Part shown: piece after piece, positions 1-6,907 of the stretch | How positions within the stretch are numbered: position 1 is the first letter of the stretch | How the letters are laid out: each line of letters starts with the position of its first letter | From: Fidelibacterota bacterium | Lineage (GTDB): Bacteria; Fidelibacterota; Marinisomatia; SCGC-AAA003-L08; D37C17 | Length of the DNA: 9,303 bases | Direction: 5' to 3' | NCBI GenBank assembly: GCA_002711465.1 | Contig: PARL01000019.1 | Coordinates: 30,940-40,242 of the forward strand | Notes under the pieces: generated by a model | Database searches by the model: none | Seen by the model: only the letters and a program-made list of their open reading frames with translations | Told to the model about the DNA's origin: nothing | Translations under genes and position numbers: made by a program

Positions 1-653
1 CCAAAATCAACTGTTCCATCAGGACCATCTTCCGGAACTAAACTTTGAAAACGAACATATTGATCTGGTATACCTACACCTGACTGACCATTTAAAGTAC
101 CAGTCAAATAAGCAGTAACAACGGATTCTTCTCCAATCGAAATTGTGTCTGGAAGGGCAGTTAATATATTTAATGTTTCATCCTCTGTTTGTAAATTTCC
201 ATCTTCGTATAAAATACTAATTGTATCATTAACTGAAGGCTCATCTTCCACAAAAGTTCTGATTTTAGTAACTAAATTGAAGTTGAATGCTCCATCAACT
301 AAATTTGAAGATGGACTTATAAAGAAAGTTTGTTGTGCTCCAGAAGAATCTGCAGCCACACTACTAGATGATAGATATCCTGGAGAATTATCTAATATTT
401 CAAATCTAATAGTTAATCCATTAATAATTTGGCCACCAAACTCATCTATTGGTGTTACCGTAAAATCAATAGACTCATCTTGATTTAAATCAACGACATC
501 AATCGTAAATGTACCATTATTATCTATCATCAAATCATTTGCACTTAAATCAGCACCAGATACGTCTTCACCATCAACAGGTGATCGACTATCACATGAT
601 AGAGTAAATATAAATAAATAAACTAAAGTTAAGTATCTTAATAAATTATTCAT
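1..653 (-). CDS. Lipoprotein with bacterial Ig-like (Big_1-like) domains, C-terminus outside the window
   Basis: The visible 217 residues start MNNLLRYLTLVYLFIFTLSC, a lipoprotein signal peptide with Cys20 as the lipidated residue (TLSC; the -3 Thr is a weak fit to the classical lipobox but the -1 Ser is good). After a short acidic linker there is a beta-rich stretch with a pattern like bacterial Ig repeats: FTIDVVDLNQDESIDFTVTP (49-68), DEFGGQIINGLTIRFEI (70-86), a turn ADSSGAQQTFFISP (101-114), and a second unit PDTISIGEESVVTAYL (168-183) with GVGIPDQYVRFQ (192-203). Big_1 domains of invasin and intimin share the V.V.V.D..G.pv.g..v.F layout. The frame is open at base 1, so more repeats may follow. 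The ATG overlaps the pilQ stop by 8 bases and is served by a strong AGGAGG. Likely roles are a surface or periplasmic partner of the pilus pore, a pilotin-like factor or an adhesin. None of these is shown by the sequence. Confidence 0.75.
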   Translation of the reverse strand, partial: MNNLLRYLTLVYLFIFTLSCDSRSPVDGEDVSGADLSANDLMIDNNGTFTIDVVDLNQDESIDFTVTPIDEFGGQIINGLTIRFEILDNSPGYLSSSSVAADSSGAQQTFFISPSSNLVDGAFNFNLVTKIRTFVEDEPSVNDTISILYEDGNLQTEDETLNILTALPDTISIGEESVVTAYLTGTLNGQSGVGIPDQYVRFQSLVPEDGPDGTVDF

Positions 654-2154
654 CTTTTTTTCCCTCCTCAACTTTATCTTCAGATGTATTTAAATCACCC
701 TCTACATCATAAATCGGTTGAATAGTTTGAGTTTCTAAATCTTTTTTTGTATCATTTGAATTATCTGGTTCGTCAATGGAATCTTCTGCCTTTAAATGTG
801 ATTCTGATTTAACAATTCCAGAATATGTGTCTTCAACAATTTTAGGTGTTATTTGTATTATTAAATCTGTCTTTCTTTCAATTTCAGATGTAGTTGTAAA
901 AAACCTTTTACCCAAATAAGGAAGTTTCCATAGAAATGGAACTCTGTTAGTTTCATACCTTTTATCGGTTCCTAGCAAACCCGCTATAATTATGGATTCA
1001 TCATTTTGAACTCTTATTGTTGTATTTGAAACTCTTTTTTTAACCCACGGAATGTTTTGGTCAGGACCTATAAAATCATAAATCGAACTAACTTCAGGTG
1101 TTATCTCTGTTGTTATAAATCCATCTTTATTAACAGTTGGCAATATATCTAGTTTGATACCAATTTCTTCTCGCGCCACTTGAACTTGACCCCCAACACC
1201 ACCACTAGATAAAATATATGGTACAACATCTACCATTGAAATACTTGCCTCATGACCGTTAATTGTTACAACCTTTGAATTTGCTAGCACGGTTGCTTCA
1301 TTATTTTTAATTAGCATATCAAGTGTTACATCAAAAGCTGTCATTTGTCTACTAAAACCTAAACTATTGTTACCATCCATTCTTTGAAAATACATTTGAC
1401 CTGGTAATTGCCCAGTAGTTTGTGGCTCAAATGCTTCAATAATTTCACCAGCATCACTTATTGTGTAACTCATACCTGGAACTAATGAGCCTGTCATTCC
1501 ACCACCCTCAACTTTAATTGGTGATGCATTTTCAGCAATAACAGTTGATAATTGAGCCAGTTTTGACCAATCAATACCTAATTTTTCTTCATCAGCAGAT
1601 GAAATTTCTATTAATCTTGCTTCAAGCATAATTTGTATTGCGGGTATATCAATTGATTGTATAACATCTTCTATTTCAGCAATTTTTTTAGGACTAGCCT
1701 TAATCAGTAATTTATTACTTGATTTATCTATAGTTACGTTTTGTGTTATATTCTTTAATAAATCTTTTATATCTGTAGCATTTGCATACTTTAATTCAAT
1801 CACATAAGTCATTAAACCAATTTCTTCGTTAAGTTTACTTGCTTCAGCCACTAAAATAGAATTTCCTTTGACTTCATAACTCAAACCAGATGCTCTGATA
1901 ATTAGATCAAGAGCCTCTAGTATAGGAGTATCATCCAAATGTATGGTTAACTTTTTGTCCTGGGCTACCGTTGGACCTGTAACTATATTATAATCACTAT
2001 CTTCAGCAATAATTGAAAGAATTGTTGATAAATTAGCATCTTCAGCATGAATAGTTACTAAATTTTCGTTTATTTCTTGGCTAAATATATTAGATAACAA
2101 AAGAAATGTTATTGTTAATATTTTATATGATATTTTATGCATTTTATTTTCCAT
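646..2154 (-). CDS. pilQ: Type IV pilus secretin PilQ (short form)
   Basis: A 502-residue outer-membrane secretin through which the pilus exits. A signal peptide (hydrophobic about 10-24, likely cleaved after Ser25, before QEINEN) is followed by an STN/N0 domain (about 32-104, with LSTILSIIAEDSDYNIVTG at 42-60), one KH-like N1 domain (about 115-170, YVIELKYANATDIKDLL), and the secretin core (about 172-440). The core ends with VPFLWKLPYLGKRFF (405-419) and TDLIIQITPKIV (429-440), the typical closing signature. The last 60 residues form an acidic, Asp/Glu/Ser-rich tail without a visible fold. Proteobacterial PilQ is commonly around 700 residues and begins with AMIN domains that bind peptidoglycan; none is present here. 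ATG 2154 follows the pilP stop by six bases with no Shine-Dalgarno sequence. Met5 (ATG at 2142-2140), with GGA upstream, would also leave a good signal peptide. The 3' end carries the ribosome binding site of the next gene. Confidence 0.95.
   Translation of the reverse strand: MENKMHKISYKILTITFLLLSNIFSQEINENLVTIHAEDANLSTILSIIAEDSDYNIVTGPTVAQDKKLTIHLDDTPILEALDLIIRASGLSYEVKGNSILVAEASKLNEEIGLMTYVIELKYANATDIKDLLKNITQNVTIDKSSNKLLIKASPKKIAEIEDVIQSIDIPAIQIMLEARLIEISSADEEKLGIDWSKLAQLSTVIAENASPIKVEGGGMTGSLVPGMSYTISDAGEIIEAFEPQTTGQLPGQMYFQRMDGNNSLGFSRQMTAFDVTLDMLIKNNEATVLANSKVVTINGHEASISMVDVVPYILSSGGVGGQVQVAREEIGIKLDILPTVNKDGFITTEITPEVSSIYDFIGPDQNIPWVKKRVSNTTIRVQNDESIIIAGLLGTDKRYETNRVPFLWKLPYLGKRFFTTTSEIERKTDLIIQITPKIVEDTYSGIVKSESHLKAEDSIDEPDNSNDTKKDLETQTIQPIYDVEGDLNTSEDKVEEGKKDE
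663..668 (-). promoter_or_regulatory. Strong Shine-Dalgarno site for the lipoprotein gene, inside pilQ
   Basis: The minus strand reads AGGAGG, then G, seven A and G (9 bases), then ATG. This is the strongest Shine-Dalgarno match in the window and it lies within pilQ codons for Val-Glu-Glu-Gly near the C-terminus. It decides the lipoprotein start at 653 and suggests that this gene is translated at its own rate rather than only by re-initiation. Confidence 0.8.
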
Positions 2155-2160
2155 ATTTTA

Positions 2161-2664
2161 TTATTTTTTAAATTCTTGATAACTTTCAACGTAAAAAACT
2201 CTTAATCCTGTGGGATATTTAATAACTACAGAATCTCTAGAAAAAGACTCTATAATCATATCTGTTCCCTCAATAGTTTGACCTTTTTTATAGAAACTAC
2301 CTTTAGAAGTTCTATAGTCAATCATTGCCCTATTATTTGTTACACCTCTAAAAATTGGATCATTAGATTCCCAGTCTGTTTTTGAATCTGTTTTAATCCC
2401 TGCTCTTGTGTGACCTGTGATAGTTTTCTCAATTATGCTTACAAGATCTGGATTATATTTAATTCTGTCATTTTGTTCTTTTGAAATGAAGTCGGTTTTT
2501 CTCTCCATTTTTTTATTATCTTTAACTTCAGATTCTTTTTTATATTCTTTTTTATATTCAGCTAATTCAGAATATTTTGAATATGAATTGTACAAAGATA
2601 TGATAATTGTTAATGTAGATAAACCAATTAATAATTTCCAAAAAAATTGTTGTCTCAAATTCAT
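2161..2664 (-). CDS. pilP: PilP-like pilus alignment protein, membrane-anchored
   Basis: A 167-residue protein in the pilP position between pilO and pilQ. It has an N-terminal transmembrane helix (about 9-26), a highly charged Lys/Glu linker (about 32-70) and a small C-terminal beta domain (about 102-160). DPIFRGVTNNRAMIDYR (102-118), then KGSFYKKGQTI and SVVIKYPTG, match the homology-region domain shared by PilP and GspC, which contacts the N0 domain of the secretin. PilP thus links PilN-PilO to PilQ. Proteobacterial PilP is a lipoprotein with a Cys at the mature N-terminus. Here the N-terminal region has no cysteine at all, and none exists in the whole protein, so it must be anchored by its helix as GspC is. 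A weak AGGT lies eight bases upstream of the ATG, within the pilO end. Domain family and context are convincing; whether to call it PilP or a GspC-like protein is a naming question. Confidence 0.8.
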   Translation of the reverse strand: MNLRQQFFWKLLIGLSTLTIIISLYNSYSKYSELAEYKKEYKKESEVKDNKKMERKTDFISKEQNDRIKYNPDLVSIIEKTITGHTRAGIKTDSKTDWESNDPIFRGVTNNRAMIDYRTSKGSFYKKGQTIEGTDMIIESFSRDSVVIKYPTGLRVFYVESYQEFKK

Positions 2665-2666
2665 AA

Positions 2667-3251
2667 CTAATTACCTATGTTAATTTCAAAAACTTTCATA
2701 CTAACCTCAACACCTGGCGAATTTTTCTGTATTGGATTTTTAATTTTAAGTTCTTCAATGTTATAAATGCGGTTATCTTTTTCAAGTGTTGAAATAAATT
2801 TTACAAGGTTATCATATTCACACCTTAACCACAATTGATATAACTGTTTATTTATATTATTTGCAAATCTTTGAATATTACCACTTTTTTTACTTCCTCT
2901 ATAATCAATATCTAAATCTTCATTTTTGATTATACCTTGAACTAGACCATCAAATTTTGAATCAAACCCTTCAATTATACCAACATCAGAATTAGCTTCC
3001 CAAAATTTAGGATGATTAGTTATTACAGCATCAATTAATGATTGCTTGTCATTTGCCATCATTTTTGAAAAAATATAATTATCTTTTGCTTTCTTATGAT
3101 GAACTTTCACTTTTCTTATTTTTGATTTTTTATTACTCATGTATACTGATTGAGCATTTGGTACATCTATAATCTTAATCCAATTGTTAATTGCATACGA
3201 GCAAATCAAAAATATTAATAGTGATGATATGAAAAATATATTTCTATTCAT
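2667..3251 (-). CDS. pilO: Type IV pilus assembly protein PilO
   Basis: A 194-residue protein with a short cytoplasmic N-terminus, one membrane helix (about 4-22) and a periplasmic domain, as expected of PilO, the PilN partner that sets the periplasmic spacing of the pilus machine. The C-terminal part LRCEYDNLVKFISTLEKDNR (142-161), followed by IYNIEELKI, matches the PilO/GspM pattern in which a strand, Y..l..fl..lE...R, and a second strand form the ferredoxin-like fold. The middle is rich in Lys and His (KVKVHHKKAK at 47-56), more basic than usual, perhaps because of the AT-rich Lys bias. It starts 12 bases after the pilN stop with a weak GGAT upstream, and its TAG is two bases from the pilP ATG. 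Family identity rests on topology, the C-terminal pattern and gene order. Confidence 0.87.
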   Translation of the reverse strand: MNRNIFFISSLLIFLICSYAINNWIKIIDVPNAQSVYMSNKKSKIRKVKVHHKKAKDNYIFSKMMANDKQSLIDAVITNHPKFWEANSDVGIIEGFDSKFDGLVQGIIKNEDLDIDYRGSKKSGNIQRFANNINKQLYQLWLRCEYDNLVKFISTLEKDNRIYNIEELKIKNPIQKNSPGVEVSMKVFEINIGN

Positions 3252-3263
3252 TATAAATCCATT

Positions 3264-3866
3264 TTATTTCTTATTAGTTAAAGTAAGAATGACTTTGTAG
3301 TATTCTTGTTGTTTATGGTTGTCTTTTTCTGGTCTAATATCGTAGGAATTAAAATCACCATCATTCAAAAAATTCTTAGTTATATTTTCAATTAATAACT
3401 CTTTATTATCAGTATACAAATCAACCTCTGAAACCAGTGTAATAATTGCTTCTCTTTTACTAAAATTATATTCAAAATCTAATAATGACATGGTCTCAGG
3501 TATGTCATATGCTAATAATTCTAATTTTTTAGCAAGAGTAATTCTTTGATTAGCCTCAACTTCATATAATCTATCTATATCAGCTTGACTAATAGATAAA
3601 TCTACTTTTCCTGTACCTTTGTTGTAATTTTCATAATTTTGACGTATTGTATTTGAATCATCATTTAATTTTTCAGCATCTGAAAGTCTTGCTGAGATTA
3701 GATTATTATATTGATTAAGAATGAAAAAATTAAATGATAAAATCAAAATAAATACAAAAGAGAATGAACCAAATATAATCCATCGATTTTTTTCTTTTTT
3801 TATTTCCGCCAACTCAAATTTACTTACAGTTTGATTAAGGTTTATTTGTATTAATTTATTTTCCAT
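3264..3866 (-). CDS. pilN: Type IV pilus assembly protein PilN
   Basis: A 200-residue bitopic inner-membrane protein with the standard PilN layout: a cytoplasmic tail of about 28 residues, one transmembrane helix (about 29-50), a charged coiled-coil-like region (about 52-120), and a ferredoxin-like C-terminal domain. LELLAYDIPETMSLLDFEY (115-133) fits the family pattern in which a helix ending in a P is followed by a strand (la..lP..v.L..l). The tail contains IQINLN (6-11), which corresponds to the INLLP motif that PilN inserts into PilM; here the last residues differ and the proline is missing. PilN heterodimerises with PilO. The ATG lies four bases after the pilM stop, with no Shine-Dalgarno sequence, so coupling to pilM is likely. 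Identity is supported more by layout and by its place between pilM and pilO than by strong sequence identity, which is always low in this family. Confidence 0.88.
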   Translation of the reverse strand: MENKLIQINLNQTVSKFELAEIKKEKNRWIIFGSFSFVFILILSFNFFILNQYNNLISARLSDAEKLNDDSNTIRQNYENYNKGTGKVDLSISQADIDRLYEVEANQRITLAKKLELLAYDIPETMSLLDFEYNFSKREAIITLVSEVDLYTDNKELLIENITKNFLNDGDFNSYDIRPEKDNHKQQEYYKVILTLTNKK

Positions 3867-3870
3867 GTTA

Positions 3871-4905
3871 TTATTCTTTTTCTAATTTTCTTAATGCTAA
3901 GCCAAACGAAACTGCATACTTTAAAGCATCATCTGTATCTTTTGATTCAATTTTATAAAATGGATTTAAAGTTACAAAATCTACATTTAAACTCGTATTT
4001 AAAAAGTTATTTAAACCTTTCATTTCTGCTGTTCCACCTGATATATAAAATTTATTATAAGATACACCTACTTTAGATTTCATATAGTATCTTAATGTCT
4101 TTCTAATCTCGTCTGATAACTCAGAAAGTACATTTCTTTGAGAAACTTGAATAGAAGATTCTTCATTTTGATTATCTTCTTTGTTAAAACAATCTACCCC
4201 TTCATTTATTTTCATATCTTCAGATGATTGGTAATCCAAATTCTTAATTTTCATGATTTCTGAAGTTATATGATAACCTGCAATGGCTATTTCTCTGGTG
4301 AAAATTTCTTGATTTTCTCCAAATACTAAAATTGTAGTATTTTGTAAACCTATATTGAGGATTACATCAACATTATTTTCTAAAGAATCAAAATTAAATT
4401 TATAACAATTAAGTAAAGCCAAAGGATCTGCATCAAAAATTGGATTTTTTAAACCACATGCTTTAATTATTGTGTTGTGAGCTTTAATTATTTTTTGAGT
4501 CGTTGCTACTAAAATTATATCAATTTTATCAATTTCTTTTGCATTTTGTCCTACTATATGATAATCAACAACAGGATCGCTTCCATCAAGAGGTATATGT
4601 TTTTTTGCTTCAAAATTTAAAATTTCAACTAGTTCAGATTCTTCCATTTCTAAAGTAGTCATTGGCTTAATACTTACTTTAGATCCTGCAATAGAAGATA
4701 CAATAGTATCTGTTTTTTTTATTTTTAAGTTTAATTCATCACATAAAGAATTAAAAGCTGATACCCAGTGTGATGGTTCAAGCTTATCAAGATCAAACCC
4801 TTTCATATCTTCAGCTATTTTTTTTTCACCATAAGTATGAATTTTATTATTATCTAAAGCAACTATTTTGATCGAATAGTGCCCAAAATCAATTCCTATA
4901 TTCAT
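3871..4905 (-). CDS. pilM: Type IV pilus assembly protein PilM (actin-like ATPase)
   Basis: A 344-residue cytoplasmic protein of the actin/FtsA fold. MNIGIDFGHYSIKIVALD (1-18) is the phosphate-1 loop of the PilM family. The central segment MTTLEMEESELVEILNFEAKK (split as 82-91 and 92-102), followed by HIPLD, matches the PilM signature of an acidic helix and an IP dipeptide. DVILNIGLQNTTILVFG (180-196) is the phosphate-2 region, AIAGYHITSEI (207-217) follows as expected, and FYISGGTAEMKGLNNFL (286-302) is the adenosine-binding motif. PilM binds ATP and the cytoplasmic tail of PilN and so forms the inner ring of the alignment complex. Its length is typical. An acidic, low-complexity stretch at about 226-252 interrupts the region before the C-terminal lobe. 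It starts 20 bases after the PilX-like stop, the largest gap in the window, with a weak GAGA upstream of the ATG, and it heads the pilMNOPQ block. Confidence 0.94.
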   Translation of the reverse strand: MNIGIDFGHYSIKIVALDNNKIHTYGEKKIAEDMKGFDLDKLEPSHWVSAFNSLCDELNLKIKKTDTIVSSIAGSKVSIKPMTTLEMEESELVEILNFEAKKHIPLDGSDPVVDYHIVGQNAKEIDKIDIILVATTQKIIKAHNTIIKACGLKNPIFDADPLALLNCYKFNFDSLENNVDVILNIGLQNTTILVFGENQEIFTREIAIAGYHITSEIMKIKNLDYQSSEDMKINEGVDCFNKEDNQNEESSIQVSQRNVLSELSDEIRKTLRYYMKSKVGVSYNKFYISGGTAEMKGLNNFLNTSLNVDFVTLNPFYKIESKDTDDALKYAVSFGLALRKLEKE

Positions 4906-4925
4906 TTAATTCTCATTCAGTTTTT

Positions 4926-6905
4926 TTAAAAAGTACTATTATATCCTACAATTTTAATATCAAGTTCTCCACTACCATCATCAAATTCAATTGCCGGATA
5001 AAATGGTGGAGGATTACAATCTAAATTGGCATCGTAATGATAACTTTTGTCCATTCCAATAGATGCATTACTGTACGGACTTGTAGGATTTCTTTTCATA
5101 TATCCTCTATATTTTTGAACAACACCACCCCACAAATACACGTATCCTCTTAAGTCATTATCTCCAGTACTACCAAAATTAAGACCTCTGCCGTCACCCC
5201 ATGGTGGGTCATGGGCAGTTTGGGTTCCAAGTGGATAGACAAATGATGTAATACTACTTGTTGTATTTTGCCAATATTGTATTGTAAAAGATTCATTTAA
5301 GGCAACTAAACCTGCATTTATAACTACATCTCCTAATGCACCTCTATTTGCACGACCATTGTCAAAAGTATTTGCAATGTAAATATTTGCCCCGGAAACT
5401 AAACCCATTATATTTTCAGAACCACCTTCGCATCCATCTCCTGGTTGCCATTCAGACATATTGCCATTTTGTACATAAACTGGAGCACCTGATGGATATC
5501 CAATTGCATCTTTATTTATTAAATCGCCAGTAATCCATATATTGTTCCAAATTGTATCAACCGGTATGTTTGGGCCTGTCCATGCATGTCTTCTGTATTC
5601 AGTAAATTCATCTGTAACAACAGTATATCTTCCAGAGTAAACTCCATGCACTCTTACAGGTCCACCTTTTACATAAATAACTTTATCATTTCCTCCTGGA
5701 AATGTTTGATTTAAGATTTCAGTATTAATCTCACAAGGAGGGGTTGTGCAACTACATAGTCCGTCCTCATCATAGTATGTTCGATCCATATCAAAATGAT
5801 GTAATCCAGCAGGTCCAGAAATAGTTGAGTTTAAAAATTGATCTCTATACATCGAAAATTCTTCAGCATACTTACCATGATATGATGCTAAAAAATCTGT
5901 GTACTGTGGACATGTTCTTAAATCTGCAGAATGATCTTCATGATCACACTGACCAATATATTCACCTTGATCTCTAAGATATAAATCATCTGCAAAAGGA
6001 AACATTGCATCATCTGGATCAAGGCAAGGTTTTAAATGTGGGGGCATCAAATACCACCACTGTTTGACTTTGTATTCACCATTATCTAAAAATTCAATAT
6101 CTGTCATTATTAGTGTATCTTTATTTGGTGGATTATTAAAAATTTTTCTATCAGCTTCTATAACATGTGTTGCGACATTTTTTAGTGTTTGGTAACCAGC
6201 TGGTGGCAATCTTACAGGTGGTTTAGATAATGTATCAACATCAGATCCCCAGCCACCAAACATTTCTTGATAGGATGAGCAACCTCCCAAATCAATAGGT
6301 GTGCTATTTGTTAAATGAACGGTAGCATCTTCAAAGTCTGGACAACCATAATCACTTACAACTAATTGTCCATTACTTTGCACTATTCCATCTAAAATAT
6401 CATTACTACCAAAATTTACTTCTCTTCTATCACCAGGCCCATCAAATGTAAAAGGTGCTCCACCTGCTTCTTCTGAATCTGTTAAATACATATAAATTCC
6501 AAGAGTCTGGGGTTTTGCTGGCATTGCAACTAAAACTGAACACGGGTACATTTCACCTGATCTTGTTCTTACTTCATGAATACCATATACTTCAGCAATT
6601 CTGTTGCCTGATCTATCAAAAGAAAACTCAGGCTGCAAATAATAACCCATATTCTTATCAATTGTTTCACCTTCTAAACCTTCATAGCCTTCAACAAAAT
6701 CCACCTTCCATAAATATTCATATGCTTTTCTAGCCATACCAGTTTCTGCATTGTAAAATGCTTTTATTTTAGCTATCCTTCTATTATTGTAATAATTTCT
6801 GTTCATTGCCCATCCATAAAACCCTAGAACAAATGAAACCCCAGTCAATCCAATAAGAAGGGTAAAAGCTAAAATACCACCTTTATTTATTTTATTTTTC
6901 ATCAT
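4926..6905 (-). CDS. Very large PilX-like minor pilin / tip-complex candidate
   Basis: A 659-residue protein. Its N-terminus has a basic leader ending KGG (8-10), a hydrophobic helix (about 11-33) without the +5 Glu, and then KAFYNAETGMARKAYEYL (48-65). That matches the PilX N-terminal family, and the lack of Glu5 is also typical of PilX and GspK. Proteobacterial PilX proteins are only about 200 residues, so about 450 residues here are extra. The middle (about 120-400) is rich in Cys, Asp, Pro and Trp. Eleven cysteines are spread over it (122, 188, 209, 294, 320, 332, 384, 386, 391, 492, 630), including CDHEDHSADLRTC (320-332) and a CSC...C cluster (384-391). The region 408-545 (YVKGGPVRVHGVYSGRYTVV, then NIMGLVSGANIYI and GDVVINAGLVAL) has the short repeated beta-strand look of the DUF4900-type domain I recall from PilX-like proteins; a profile search would settle this. 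It probably acts outside the inner membrane in the pilus tip. ATG 6905 or 6902 could be used; 6905 overlaps the pilW stop. Confidence 0.75.
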   Translation of the reverse strand: MMKNKINKGGILAFTLLIGLTGVSFVLGFYGWAMNRNYYNNRRIAKIKAFYNAETGMARKAYEYLWKVDFVEGYEGLEGETIDKNMGYYLQPEFSFDRSGNRIAEVYGIHEVRTRSGEMYPCSVLVAMPAKPQTLGIYMYLTDSEEAGGAPFTFDGPGDRREVNFGSNDILDGIVQSNGQLVVSDYGCPDFEDATVHLTNSTPIDLGGCSSYQEMFGGWGSDVDTLSKPPVRLPPAGYQTLKNVATHVIEADRKIFNNPPNKDTLIMTDIEFLDNGEYKVKQWWYLMPPHLKPCLDPDDAMFPFADDLYLRDQGEYIGQCDHEDHSADLRTCPQYTDFLASYHGKYAEEFSMYRDQFLNSTISGPAGLHHFDMDRTYYDEDGLCSCTTPPCEINTEILNQTFPGGNDKVIYVKGGPVRVHGVYSGRYTVVTDEFTEYRRHAWTGPNIPVDTIWNNIWITGDLINKDAIGYPSGAPVYVQNGNMSEWQPGDGCEGGSENIMGLVSGANIYIANTFDNGRANRGALGDVVINAGLVALNESFTIQYWQNTTSSITSFVYPLGTQTAHDPPWGDGRGLNFGSTGDNDLRGYVYLWGGVVQKYRGYMKRNPTSPYSNASIGMDKSYHYDANLDCNPPPFYPAIEFDDGSGELDIKIVGYNSTF

Positions 6906-6907
6906 TA
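6903..6907 (-). promoter_or_regulatory. TAATG stop/start overlap, PilW-like to PilX-like gene
   Basis: The stop of the PilW-like gene shares one base with the first ATG of the PilX-like gene. There is no Shine-Dalgarno sequence nearby, so re-initiation is the likely way the large protein is made. A second ATG follows immediately in frame. Confidence 0.65.

Noticed and set aside
145..483. Plus-strand open frame of 112 codons
   Set aside because: It lies antisense to the Ig-like lipoprotein, has no ribosome binding site, and its Ser/Leu/Ile-rich product has no recognisable motif. The minus-strand frame has a signal peptide and a strong Shine-Dalgarno sequence.
2417..2683. Plus-strand open frame antisense to pilP
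   Set aside because: It is a Ser/Phe/Leu-rich shadow of the Lys/Glu-rich linker on the other strand and crosses the pilO/pilP junction.
4705..4730. A8 run in pilM as a slippage site
   Set aside because: Runs of A are common in this Lys-rich, AT-rich DNA, the frame is intact on both sides, and no alternative frame continues usefully.
4906..4925. The 20-base gap before pilM as a promoter or terminator
   Set aside because: It is too short for a promoter on its own and contains no inverted repeat; only a weak GAGA ribosome binding site is seen.
6455..6733. Plus-strand open frame antisense to the PilX-like gene, also a similar one at 5336-5533
   Set aside because: Both give Leu/His/Gln-rich translations typical of antisense reading in AT-rich genes, with no motif or start signal.
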